NCBI RefSeq assembly: GCF_003058225.1
Contig: NZ_QBUG01000012.1
Span: forward strand, 62,001 to 126,000
Origin: Promicromonospora sp. AC04
GTDB taxonomy: Bacteria; Actinomycetota; Actinomycetes; Actinomycetales; Cellulomonadaceae
Direction of reading: 5' to 3'
DNA: 64,000 bases
Made by a program: the position numbers and the translations under genes. Shown piece after piece: positions 48,591 through 56,962 of the stretch. The first letter of the stretch is position 1. Every line of letters starts with the position of its first letter. The notes beneath the pieces are model-generated. The model saw only the letters and a list, made by a program, of their open reading frames with translations. It searched no databases and was not told the DNA's origin.

Positions 48591-49471
48591 TTGACCGCCC
48601 CCGCGGTCACGCCCCGGGTCAGGGTGCGCTGGAAGATCAGGAAGAACAGGACGGCCGGCACGAGGGAGACGAGCGACCCCGCGTTGATGGTCGGCGCGTC
48701 CATCATGCGATCGCCCTGCAGGGACGCCAGGGCAATGGGGATGGTCTGGGTGTCGTTGCTGGTCAGCATGACCAGCGGGATGAAGAACTCGTTCCAGGTC
48801 CAGATGAAGAAGAAGATCATCAGGACCGAGAGCGTGGGCCGCACGATCGGGAACACGACCTGCCAGAGGATGCGCCAGCGGCTCGCGCCGTCGAGCGCCG
48901 CCGCCTCCAGGAGCGCGGGCGGGAACGTGCCCAGCACCGAGGACAGCAGGTAGGTGCCGAATGCCGACTGGATGACGGTGAAGATGATGATCACCGACCA
49001 CTGCGAGTTCGACAGGCCCACCGACTGCGCCATCGTGAACAGCGGGTAGATCAGGGCTTCCTGCGGCAGCATGTTCGCCAGCAGGAACAGCGCGATGATC
49101 CACAGCCGCCCCTTCACCCGGCCGATGCCTATCGCGTACGCGTTCAGCAGCGACAGCAGCGCGCCCAGCACGGCCACGACGGCCGAGATGAACACCGAGT
49201 TCCAGAGCTTCACCGGGAACTCGGTGCGCTCCCAGAACGCCACCACCCCGTCGAGGTAGAGGCCCGACGGCAGGGACAGCGGCCCGTTGGCCGCGTAGTC
49301 CTGCGGTGACTTGAACGCGTTGAGCAGCATGATCCCGAACGGCGCGAGCACCGCGAGGCCCACCAGGACCGCGGCGGCCAGCACGAGCCAGCGGCCCGCG
49401 CCGCGCCGGTACCGGGAGTCGACGGCGGTGGCCCGCACCTGGGCAGGTCGCAGGTCTGTGGCGACGGCCAT
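48587..49471 (-). CDS. Sugar ABC transporter permease, MalG type
   Basis: A 294-residue inner-membrane protein with six helices. The ATPase-coupling EAA loop is LLEAAALDGASRWRILWQVVFPIVRP, and the family's C-terminal FQRTLTRGVTAGAVKG-like end is present. It forms the import channel with the MalF-type permease encoded one base upstream. ATG 49471 follows GGAGGGGGTCTGAC. No ATPase is encoded here, so a shared MsiK-type ATPase elsewhere in the genome is expected, as in other actinobacteria (inference). Confidence 0.94.
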   Translation of the reverse strand: MAVATDLRPAQVRATAVDSRYRRGAGRWLVLAAAVLVGLAVLAPFGIMLLNAFKSPQDYAANGPLSLPSGLYLDGVVAFWERTEFPVKLWNSVFISAVVAVLGALLSLLNAYAIGIGRVKGRLWIIALFLLANMLPQEALIYPLFTMAQSVGLSNSQWSVIIIFTVIQSAFGTYLLSSVLGTFPPALLEAAALDGASRWRILWQVVFPIVRPTLSVLMIFFFIWTWNEFFIPLVMLTSNDTQTIPIALASLQGDRMMDAPTINAGSLVSLVPAVLFFLIFQRTLTRGVTAGAVK

Positions 49472-49472
49472 G

Positions 49473-50450
49473 TCAGACCCCCTCCCTCTCACGTCGTTCG
49501 GCCCGGTTCTGCAGGCCGAGGATGATCAGCGCCACGGCGACGATCACGAGCGTGAGCACCGTGGCGATCGCGGACCCGTAGCCGACCTGGGACTTGTCGA
49601 AGAAGTTCAAGTACGAGTAGTAGCTGGGCACGAGGGTCGAGCTCTCGGGCCCGCCGCGCGTCAGCACGTAGATGGGCCCGAACACCTTGAGCGCCGCGAC
49701 CGTGCAGGTCAGCGTCACCACAAAGGTCTCGGGGCGGATCTGGGGCACCGTGATGGCCCGGAACCGGTCCCACCAGCCCGCGCCGTCGAGCTCGGCCGCC
49801 TCGTACAGCTCCGGGTCCACGCGTTGGAGCGCCGCCATGAAGATGACCACGGGGTAGCCCAGCTGGACCCAGATCAGCACGAGCATCACCGACGGCAGGG
49901 CCGTGCTCGGGTCGCCCAGCCAGTTGGGCGGCGTCTCGATGCCGATGCCCCGCAGGATCACGTTGAGCGCGCCCGTCTGGGAGTTCAGGATCCAGTTCCA
50001 CAGCACACCCGCCACGGCGACGGGCAGGATCTGCGGCAGGTAGTACGTGGCCCGCAGCACCGACGAGACGCGCTCGCCGAACCGCCGTCCGAGGTAGTCG
50101 AACAGCACCGCCGCCAGCACCAGCCCCAGCAGCGTTGGCACCAGCACCATCGCGACGATCATCGCCAGCGAGTTGCCGAACGACGTCCAGAACTTGTCGT
50201 CGCCCAGCAGGTCCACGTAGTTGCCCAGCCCGTTCCAGCGCAGCGGCGCCATGCCGCCGCGCCACTTGAACAGGCTGAAGTACACGTTGGTCAGCAGCGG
50301 GTAGCCGATCACGACGCCGAACGCGACCGCGCCGGGCAGCAGGTAGGGCAGGTACCCCACCCACTGCGGCCGACGACGGCGCGTCCCGCGCGACGCTCGC
50401 GGGCGGGCGTCCGCCCGCGAGCGCCGTTCGGTCAGGACGGTGTCAGCCAT
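49473..50450 (-). CDS. Sugar ABC transporter permease, MalF type
   Basis: A 325-residue permease with an Arg-rich cytoplasmic N-terminus (about 30 residues) and six helices. The EAA loop is LYEAAELDGAGWWDRFRAITVPQIRP. ATG 50450 lies 8 bp inside the 3' end of the binding-protein gene, so the two are translationally linked. It partners the MalG-type permease downstream. Substrate is inferred from the co-operonic GH31 and GH1 enzymes, not from the permease itself. Confidence 0.94.
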   Translation of the reverse strand: MADTVLTERRSRADARPRASRGTRRRRPQWVGYLPYLLPGAVAFGVVIGYPLLTNVYFSLFKWRGGMAPLRWNGLGNYVDLLGDDKFWTSFGNSLAMIVAMVLVPTLLGLVLAAVLFDYLGRRFGERVSSVLRATYYLPQILPVAVAGVLWNWILNSQTGALNVILRGIGIETPPNWLGDPSTALPSVMLVLIWVQLGYPVVIFMAALQRVDPELYEAAELDGAGWWDRFRAITVPQIRPETFVVTLTCTVAALKVFGPIYVLTRGGPESSTLVPSYYSYLNFFDKSQVGYGSAIATVLTLVIVAVALIILGLQNRAERREREGV

Positions 50451-51747
50451 CGAGCAGGTCGGCCTTGCCCTCGTCGTACGAGCTCTGCAGCCCGTCCAGC
50501 ACCTCGGCCGGCGTCTTGGACCGGTTGACCAGGGACTGCAGCTCGCTGACGATCACGTCGTAGTAGCCGGCCACGGGCCAGTCGGGGTAGTACGCCAGGC
50601 CGTCCTCGTCCAGGATCGCCTGGAAGTTCTCCGTGAGCTCGCGCGTGCGGTCGTCCTTGATGACCGACGCGTCGCCCGCTACGGGCAGGCCACCCTCCTC
50701 GGCCAGCACGTTCTGGACCTCGGGCCGCAGGGTGATGTCGATGAACTCCTCGGCCAGGCTCGGGGAGTCGGCGTTCGTCGGGACCACCCACAGGTTGCCC
50801 GAGGATCCGGTGTGCAGCTCGTTGCCCGGGAAGTTGAACTGGCCCCAGTCGGCCTTGGTCTCGGCCACGAGGCGGCCGAACCACCAGGAGCCGCTGACCA
50901 TCATCGGGTAGGTGCCGTCGATGAACGAGACGCCCATGTCCTCGGCGGTCAGCGCCGCCGAGTCGGACGCGATGTAGCCCTTGTCGATCCACTCGTCGAG
51001 CTTCTCGGTGGCCTGCGTCATCGCCTCGTTGTGGAAGTCGACGTCGTTCGCGAAGAGCTGGTAGTCGTCCACCAGCGCGCGGTCGCCGTAGGCGAGCACG
51101 AGCTCGTACCAGAGCTGGCCCAGCGGGTATTCGGCGCCGGCCTCGGCCAGCGGCGTGATGCCCTCCTTCTTGAAGGCGGCCAGCACGTCCTCGAACTCGT
51201 CGAGGGTGGTCGGCTGCTCGAGGCCCAGGTCCGCGAACATGTCCTTGTTGAAGTAGACCCCGACGAACTCGCCGTAGTTCGGCACGCCGTACCACTCGCC
51301 GGAGCCCATGAGCCCCTGCTCGTCGTACGTCGCCGTGGTCGCCAGCGAGCCGGTCAGCGTCTTGTCCCAGCCGCGCTCGGTGGCGGCGTCGGTCAGCGGG
51401 GTCAGCAGGCCCTGCGCCGCGAGCTGGCCCGCGGTCGCGTTGCCCTTGTTGAACTCCATGACGTCGGGCACGTCGTCGCCCGTGAGCACGATCTTGGCGT
51501 TCTTCTGGATCTGCTCGAACGTCTGCTTCTCGACGTCGACCGTGACGTCCGGGTTCTCCTCCTCGAAGATCTTGATGGCCTCGGCCCACGCCTGGCCCAT
51601 CGCCGAGTCCTCGTTCTCGTAGTGCCAGATCGTCAGCGTGCTGTCGTCGGTGTCGCCACCGCCGCCGCTCTGGCCCGTGCAGCCGGCCAGGGCCATGGCG
51701 CCGGCCAGCGAGGCCGCCACGACAGTCATCGTCCGCTTGTGCTTCAT
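50443..51747 (-). CDS. Sugar-binding lipoprotein, family 1
   Basis: A 434-residue extracellular solute-binding lipoprotein. The signal peptide ends MALAGC, then a Gly/Ser linker precedes the two-lobed fold (LTIWHYENEDSAMGQAWAEAIKIFEEENPDV, GVPNYGEFVGVYFNKDMF, and a C-terminal AGYYDVIVSELQSLVNRSKTPAEVLDGL). It is the receptor of the importer encoded downstream and leads the SBP-permease-permease-GH31-GH1 operon. ATG 51747 follows AAGGAGATGCA. A LacI-type operator covers its promoter. Confidence 0.94.
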   Translation of the reverse strand: MKHKRTMTVVAASLAGAMALAGCTGQSGGGGDTDDSTLTIWHYENEDSAMGQAWAEAIKIFEEENPDVTVDVEKQTFEQIQKNAKIVLTGDDVPDVMEFNKGNATAGQLAAQGLLTPLTDAATERGWDKTLTGSLATTATYDEQGLMGSGEWYGVPNYGEFVGVYFNKDMFADLGLEQPTTLDEFEDVLAAFKKEGITPLAEAGAEYPLGQLWYELVLAYGDRALVDDYQLFANDVDFHNEAMTQATEKLDEWIDKGYIASDSAALTAEDMGVSFIDGTYPMMVSGSWWFGRLVAETKADWGQFNFPGNELHTGSSGNLWVVPTNADSPSLAEEFIDITLRPEVQNVLAEEGGLPVAGDASVIKDDRTRELTENFQAILDEDGLAYYPDWPVAGYYDVIVSELQSLVNRSKTPAEVLDGLQSSYDEGKADLLDG

Positions 51748-51823
51748 TGCATCTCCTTGTGTTTCACAGCGCCGTCGCGCAGAGCCCGGGGGGCTCAGGG
51801 ACCAGACCTCTGCGTCTTGATCG

Positions 51824-51837
51824 TCGAAGCGTTTCAA
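51824..51837. promoter_or_regulatory. LacI-type operator O1
   Basis: TCGAAGCGTTTCAA, just downstream of a minus-strand TAGAGT (51845-51850) that is the likely -10 of the sugar operon. A repressor bound here would block initiation. Confidence 0.65.
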
Positions 51838-51901
51838 CACGCTAACTCTAGGCAGCGACTCATGTCCAGTGGCACTTTTCGACAATTGGGCTAGGCTTCT
51901 G

Positions 51902-51915
51902 TCGAAGCGCTTCCC
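51902..51915. promoter_or_regulatory. LacI-type operator O2
   Basis: TCGAAGCGCTTCCC, with a perfect 10-bp core palindrome GAAGCGCTTC. It follows a plus-strand TAGGCT (51892-51897), a candidate -10 for the LacI gene, suggesting autoregulation. Confidence 0.65.
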
Positions 51916-52018
51916 TGCCATAAGGCACACTGGTGTGCCCGGCGCGGCGCGCGCACGGCGTGCCACCGCGCCAGGCACACTCACAGGCACACAGCGGTAC
52001 CGATGCGAGAGGAGCACT

Positions 52019-53038
52019 GTGGCTACGATCGACGACGTCGCCAAGGCGGCGGGGGTCTCGGTCTCGACCGTGTCCTACGTGCTGTCGGGCAAGCGGCCCA
52101 TCTCGGCGCCCACCCGGGCGCGCGTGGAGCGCGCCATCGAGAAGCTCGGCTACCGCCCGCACGCCGGCGCGCGGGCGCTGGCCTCGGCCCGCACCAACGT
52201 CATAGCGCTCATGGCGCCCCTGCGCGTGGGCGTGAACGTGCCCGTCATCATGCAGTTCGTGGCGGGCGTGGTCACGCGCGCGCGGGACTTCGACCACGAC
52301 GTCCTGCTGCTGACCCAGGACGACGTCAGCGGCCTCGACCGCGTGACCGGCGGCTCCATGGTGGATGCCCTGGTCATGATGGACATCGAGGCGGACGACC
52401 CGCGCGTGCCGCTGGTGGCCGCCGCCAAGCAGCCCACCGTGCTCATCGGCCTGCCGCAGGACCCGGAGGGGCTGAGCTGCGTGGACCTCGACTTCGAGGC
52501 CGCCGGCCGGCTCGCCGTGCGGCACCTCGCCGGCGCGGGCCACACCGACGTCGCGCTGATCGGCTCGCCGCCCGAGGTGCTGCGGCGGCACACCTCGTAT
52601 GCCGAGCGGCTGATGCGCGGGCTGCGGAGCCAGGCCAAGAGCTCGGGCGTGGCGGTCAAGGTGGAGGCGTGCGACTCGTCGCCGTCGGGCGCCGCGGCCG
52701 CCGTGGACGCGCTGCTGGCGACCGCGCCGGACACCACGGGGATCATCGTGCACAACGAGGGCGCACTCCCCCACGTGCTGTCCCGCCTGGCCGAGCGCGG
52801 GATCGTGGTCGGCACCGACATATCCGTGGTGGCGGTGTGCCCGACGGACGTGGCGCTCTCCCAGCGGATCCCGATGACCAGCATCGACCTGCCCGCCGAG
52901 GACATCGGCAAGGTGGCGGTCGACATGGTGATGGCGCGCCTCGAGGGCGAGCAGCCGTCCGAGACGAGGCTGCTCGCCCCCGTGCTCACCGAGCGGGAGA
53001 GCTCGGCGAGCGGGCCCGCCGCTGCCGCAGCCGGCTGA
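52019..53038 (+). CDS. LacI-family transcriptional regulator
   Basis: A 339-residue repressor. The N-terminal helix-turn-helix with hinge (ATIDDVAKAAGVSVSTVSYVLSGKRPISAPTRARVERAIEKLGYRPH) is followed by a periplasmic-binding-protein-like effector domain (NVIALMAPLR to the C-terminal RLLAPVLTERES). GTG 52019 follows GAGAGGAGCACT; the frame upstream is untranslated control sequence. It lies between two sugar importers and near six copies of one operator, so it is the obvious local regulator, releasing DNA on binding a sugar derived from their substrates (inference). Confidence 0.95.
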   Translation: MATIDDVAKAAGVSVSTVSYVLSGKRPISAPTRARVERAIEKLGYRPHAGARALASARTNVIALMAPLRVGVNVPVIMQFVAGVVTRARDFDHDVLLLTQDDVSGLDRVTGGSMVDALVMMDIEADDPRVPLVAAAKQPTVLIGLPQDPEGLSCVDLDFEAAGRLAVRHLAGAGHTDVALIGSPPEVLRRHTSYAERLMRGLRSQAKSSGVAVKVEACDSSPSGAAAAVDALLATAPDTTGIIVHNEGALPHVLSRLAERGIVVGTDISVVAVCPTDVALSQRIPMTSIDLPAEDIGKVAVDMVMARLEGEQPSETRLLAPVLTERESSASGPAAAAAG

Positions 53039-53049
53039 CGGCGGGCGCG

Positions 53050-54045
53050 TCATCCCTTGATGGCCCCGAAGATCACACCCTTCGTGAAGTGCCGCTGCAC
53101 CAGCGGGTACACCACGAGGATCGGGATGATCGCGAGCACCATCACCGCCATCTTCACCGGCAGGCCGGTCACGGCGCCGTCGTCGACGTCGACCTGGCCC
53201 ACGCCGCTGCCCGGCAGCGTCACCCCCTGCAGCACGTAGGACCGCAGTACCAGCTGCAGCGGCCACTTCGCGTTGTCGTTGATGTAGAGCATCGCGTTGA
53301 AGAACGCGTTCCAGTAGCCGACGCCGTAGAACAGCGCGACCACCGCCACGACGGCCTTCGACATGGGCAGCACGATCTGCCCCAGGATCCGCCAGTCCCC
53401 CGCGCCGTCGATCCGGGCGGCGTCGGTGATGGACTGGTCGATGCCCATGAAGAACGCCCGCAGGATGAGCACGTTGAACGCGCTCACGGCGCCCGGCAGG
53501 ATGAGCGACCAGTAGCTGTCGATCAGCCCGAGGTTGCTCACCAGCAGGTAGGTCGGGATCATCCCCGCACCGAAGAACATGGTGATGAGGAAGACGAACA
53601 GCACGGGCCGGTGGGCGAAGGAGCCCGGCCGGCTCAGCCCGTACGCCGCCAGCACGGACACCGTGGTGGACAGCACCGTGCCGACCACGGTGATCCCGAT
53701 GCTCACGATCGTGGCCCGCGTGACGATCCCGCCGGACAGGATCTGGCCGTAGGCCGAGAGCGTCAGGCTGCCGGGCACGGTGACCAGGCCGCCGGACCTG
53801 GTGATGTCCGCCTGGGTGGAGAGGCTGGTGAGCACCACTGTGTACAGCGGATAGGCGACGGTGCCCACGATGAGCAGGAGTGCCAGGGCCTTGACGAGGA
53901 GCCCGAGCGGGGTGGGGTCCTCCTCCCAGACCGGACGGTGCTTGCCGCGCAGCAGGGCGCGGTACCGCTCGGAGCGCGTCGGCGGCTGCTCCGGCGGCCG
54001 TGGTGGCGCGTTCTTCCCGGGACGGTTCTCGGTTCTCGTTGTCAT
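53050..54045 (-). CDS. Oligosaccharide ABC permease, LplC/YtcP type
   Basis: A 331-residue permease with a Pro/Arg-rich cytoplasmic N-terminus and six helices. The coupling loop is ITDAARIDGAGDWRILGQIVLPMSKA and the family signature VQRHFTKGVIFGAIKG closes the protein. This branch (LplC/YtcP) usually imports large or unusual oligosaccharides, for example from pectin or hemicellulose. ATG 54045 overlaps the stop of the partner permease by ATGA. It is convergent with the LacI gene, 11 bp away. Confidence 0.93.
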   Translation of the reverse strand: MTTRTENRPGKNAPPRPPEQPPTRSERYRALLRGKHRPVWEEDPTPLGLLVKALALLLIVGTVAYPLYTVVLTSLSTQADITRSGGLVTVPGSLTLSAYGQILSGGIVTRATIVSIGITVVGTVLSTTVSVLAAYGLSRPGSFAHRPVLFVFLITMFFGAGMIPTYLLVSNLGLIDSYWSLILPGAVSAFNVLILRAFFMGIDQSITDAARIDGAGDWRILGQIVLPMSKAVVAVVALFYGVGYWNAFFNAMLYINDNAKWPLQLVLRSYVLQGVTLPGSGVGQVDVDDGAVTGLPVKMAVMVLAIIPILVVYPLVQRHFTKGVIFGAIKG

Positions 54046-55019
54046 GCGCGCTGATACACCCCCGCCTCGCCCATCACGTGGGCGAGCTTGTTGGCCCCGA
54101 GCACCAGGGCGAGCGAGACCAGGCCCTTGACGAGCCCCGCGGCCGCCGCGAAGGCCCAGTCGCCGTTCACGACGCCCTGGTAGTACACGAACGTGTCGAG
54201 CACCTCCGCGACGTCGGTCCCGACGGCGCCGCGCTGGAGGATGAGCTGCTCGAACCCGACGGTGAGCGCGTCGCCCAGCCGCAGGATCAGGAGCAGGATG
54301 ATCACCGGCCGCAGCGCCGGGAGGGTGACGTGCCACATGCGGCGCCACCGGCCCGCGCCGTCGACCACCGACGCCTCGTAGAGCTGCGGGTCGACGGTGG
54401 CCAGCGCCGCGAGGAAGATGATGATCCCCCAGCCGGCGTCCTTCCATACCGACTGCGCGGTGATGAGCAGCAGGAACGTGTCCGGGTTGGTCATCAGGTC
54501 GAACCCGGAGTACCCCGCCTCGCGCAGCCTGCTCGCCACGACCCCGGCGCCGCCGAAGATCTGCTGGAAGATCGTCACGACGATCACCCAGGAGAAGAAG
54601 TGCGGCAGGTACACGATCGACTGGATGGTGGCGCGCAGGCTCGGCGTCAGCACGCTGTTCAGCAGCAGCGCCAGCACGATCGGCACCGGGAAGAAGAACA
54701 CGAGCTGGAACGCGGTGATGACCAGCGTGTTCGACACGGCGTCGAGGAACAGCGGGTTGGTGAGCACACGCGCGAAGTTGGCCCACCCCACGAAGGGGCT
54801 CTCCCGCACCCCGACGTACGGCGAGTAGTCCTGCCAGGCCACCACGTTGCCGAACATCGGCACGTATGCGAACACGGCCAGGAGCAGCACGGCCGGGGCC
54901 ACCATGATCAGCAGCGAGCGGTCGCGCCGCAGCCGCGTGGTCCAGGGGACCTTGCGGGGCGGCGGGCCGCCTCCGGTCGACGTCGCGGCGCTCGTCCGCG
55001 GGGCGGTCACGGCGCTCAC
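54042..55019 (-). CDS. Oligosaccharide ABC permease, LplB type
   Basis: A 325-residue permease with six helices. FAYVPMFGNVVAWQDYSPYVG near the first helix is characteristic of LplB. The EAA loop is LYEASVVDGAGRWRRMWHVTLPALRP. Translation begins at GTG 55019, overlapping the binding-protein stop by GTGA, and ends overlapping the LplC-type gene. As with the other importer, no ATPase gene is adjacent. Confidence 0.93.
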   Translation of the reverse strand: MSAVTAPRTSAATSTGGGPPPRKVPWTTRLRRDRSLLIMVAPAVLLLAVFAYVPMFGNVVAWQDYSPYVGVRESPFVGWANFARVLTNPLFLDAVSNTLVITAFQLVFFFPVPIVLALLLNSVLTPSLRATIQSIVYLPHFFSWVIVVTIFQQIFGGAGVVASRLREAGYSGFDLMTNPDTFLLLITAQSVWKDAGWGIIIFLAALATVDPQLYEASVVDGAGRWRRMWHVTLPALRPVIILLLILRLGDALTVGFEQLILQRGAVGTDVAEVLDTFVYYQGVVNGDWAFAAAAGLVKGLVSLALVLGANKLAHVMGEAGVYQRA

Positions 55020-56668
55020 TGCTCGTCCAGGATGTCCTGGTAGAAAGCGCGCAGCTCCTCACCGCCGGAGCTGCTCCACGTCGCCACCGCTTCGTCGAGG
55101 TCCGCCAGGGTCTTGCGCCCGCGCGCGATGTCCTTCTCCAGGTCCTCGAACGGCGCCTTGAGCGCGGCGTACTGGGCCGGCTCGGTGATCTGCATGCCGT
55201 AGAACGGCTCCTCGGCCAGGTACTGCGCGGCGTCCGCCATCCAGGTGCAGAACGCCTCGACGAAGCCCGGGTACTGCACCTTGGCGTTCACCACCGGCGG
55301 GTCCACCAGGAAGATGTAGGTCGGCGCCACCTCCGTGGCCGCCTGCTCGGTCGCGGCCGGCAGGCCGTTCTCGTCGAGCTCGTAGTGCGTGCCCTCCACG
55401 CCGAAGTTGACGAGGTTGTACTCCGTGGTGCCGAACGGTGCGGCCAGGAAGTCCGCCACCGCCAGCAGCTCCTCGATCTTCGCCGGGTCGTCGTTCTTCT
55501 TGAGGAACGAGAAGATGTTGGCCGGGGCGCCCTTGAACAGCACGGGGTCCCCGCCCTCGGCCGCGAAGAACGGGAACGGGCGCTGGTCGTAGTCGGGGTT
55601 CACCGCCTGCATCCGGCCGAGCGCCTCGTGCCAGCCACCCACGCCGTCGGTGCTGATGAGGACGTTGCCGGACTCGAAGTTCGTCTTGGCGGCCTCGGCG
55701 TTGTCGGCCACGGCGTCGGGGTGCACGGCGCCCGACGCGTACAGCTTGGTCTGCCAGTCCAGGGCGGCGCGGTACTCCTCGGTCTCGATGCGGTGGACCA
55801 GCTTGCCCGCGTCGTCGAGCTTCCAGCGGTCGATCGACGGCACCGCGAACATCATGTTCGCCGCGACCCACATGTCGTTCGCGCCCCAGCGCTTCTTGCC
55901 GGGGTCGGTGACCTCCTTGGCCAGCTCGAGCAGCTCGGTGGCGGTGGTGGGCGCGGCCTCGATGCCCAGCTCGGCGAAGATGTCGGCCCGGTGGAAGATC
56001 GCGTTGGTGATCACCTCGCCCGGGAACGGCAGGGCGTAGAGCTTGTCGTTGAACACGCCGAACCGCCACGCGTCGGTCGGGATGTTGGCGAGGTTCTTGT
56101 ACTTCTTCACCTTGTCCCCGGCCAGGAACGGCGTGAGGTCCTCGAACAGCGCGTCGACGGCCTGGCCGAACCGCGGCGGGACGTTCCAGGTGGGCACGCA
56201 CACCCAGTCGGGCACGTCCTTGGCCGAGGCGAGCACGGCGGCGAGCTTGTCGCCGTAGGTGTTCCCGTCCGAGATCTGGAACTCGATGGTGGTCCCGAGC
56301 GCCTCGTTCACGGCGTCGAAGTACGGGTTGCCGCTCGTGGACGGGATGGCGCTCCAAAGCGGCGTCATCGCCGTGTAGGTGCCGCCCGACCCGGGCGGAG
56401 CGTCGAAGGCCGTGACGAGCTCGTCAGGCATGGTGGCGTAGCCCGCGGTGGAGCCGTTGACGCTGGGGAAGTCGGGCTTCACGTACTCCATCGGCACGTA
56501 CGTGGGCAGGTTCCCGGCGGTCACGGCCCCGGGGGCCGCCGCGGGCCCGCCGCCCGCTGTGGTGCACGCGGTGAGCAGGGACGGTACGCCGACGACGCCG
56601 GCGCCGACTGCCAGAAAGCCGAGGAACGACCGTCGGTCCAGCCGACCGGTCAACAGGGATGCTGTCAT
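55016..56668 (-). CDS. Tat-type oligosaccharide-binding lipoprotein (LipO-like)
   Basis: A 550-residue solute-binding protein. Its signal has twin arginines (Arg12-Arg13 in LDRRSFLGFLAVGAG) followed by a lipobox ending LLTAC, so it is predicted to be exported folded by the Tat system and then lipidated. The mature part is the large family 1 type that goes with LplB/LplC permeases (FNDKLYALPFPGEVITNAIFHRADIFAELGIEAAPTT is recognisable). First gene of its operon. The promoter at 56774-56802 and an operator at 56742-56757 govern it. It is divergent from a GH3 glycosidase gene. Confidence 0.93.
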   Translation of the reverse strand: MTASLLTGRLDRRSFLGFLAVGAGVVGVPSLLTACTTAGGGPAAAPGAVTAGNLPTYVPMEYVKPDFPSVNGSTAGYATMPDELVTAFDAPPGSGGTYTAMTPLWSAIPSTSGNPYFDAVNEALGTTIEFQISDGNTYGDKLAAVLASAKDVPDWVCVPTWNVPPRFGQAVDALFEDLTPFLAGDKVKKYKNLANIPTDAWRFGVFNDKLYALPFPGEVITNAIFHRADIFAELGIEAAPTTATELLELAKEVTDPGKKRWGANDMWVAANMMFAVPSIDRWKLDDAGKLVHRIETEEYRAALDWQTKLYASGAVHPDAVADNAEAAKTNFESGNVLISTDGVGGWHEALGRMQAVNPDYDQRPFPFFAAEGGDPVLFKGAPANIFSFLKKNDDPAKIEELLAVADFLAAPFGTTEYNLVNFGVEGTHYELDENGLPAATEQAATEVAPTYIFLVDPPVVNAKVQYPGFVEAFCTWMADAAQYLAEEPFYGMQITEPAQYAALKAPFEDLEKDIARGRKTLADLDEAVATWSSSGGEELRAFYQDILDEQ

Positions 56669-56741
56669 GGCTTTTCACTCCTTTGTGGACAGCGCGGCAC
56701 GTCAGTGTGCCCGGATACGACGGAACTGCGGCCGAAACAAC

Positions 56742-56757
56742 GTCGAAGCGCTTCGAC
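56742..56757. promoter_or_regulatory. LacI-type operator O3 (perfect 16-bp palindrome)
   Basis: GTCGAAGCGCTTCGAC, the most symmetrical copy of the operator. It is located 16 bp downstream of the -10 element of the LipO-like gene. Confidence 0.75.
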
Positions 56758-56773
56758 CTCTGTCGCTGCCAGA

Positions 56774-56802
56774 ACAGTAGGGCAAGGCATTGAGCGAGGC
56801 AA
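56774..56802 (-). promoter_or_regulatory. Promoter of LplB/LplC-type importer operon
   Basis: On the minus strand TTGCCT (56802-56797), a 17-bp spacer and TACTGT (56779-56774). It is the best-spaced sigma-70-like pair on this strand, directly upstream of operator O3. Confidence 0.55.
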
Positions 56803-56930
56803 TGATCTGTCCAGTTTTTTAATCGGATCGTGCCGCACTGCCGCCTCTTCCTAGGATCTGGGCCGATCGCGTGCCGTATCCTCCACCCTGACCGCACCGG
56901 CGCGGCCGCCGAGCAGCGAGCGCCGGATCA

Positions 56931-56944
56931 TTGAACCGTTTCGA
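56931..56944. promoter_or_regulatory. LacI-type operator O4
   Basis: TTGAACCGTTTCGA, 18 bp before the GH3 start codon and just ahead of its ribosome site. Confidence 0.55.
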
Positions 56945-56962
56945 GAGCAGGAGCACGACGAC

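Noticed and set aside
51869-52018. N-terminal extension of the LacI regulator
   Set aside because: LacI proteins begin directly with the helix-turn-helix; the extension covers operator O2 and the promoter.
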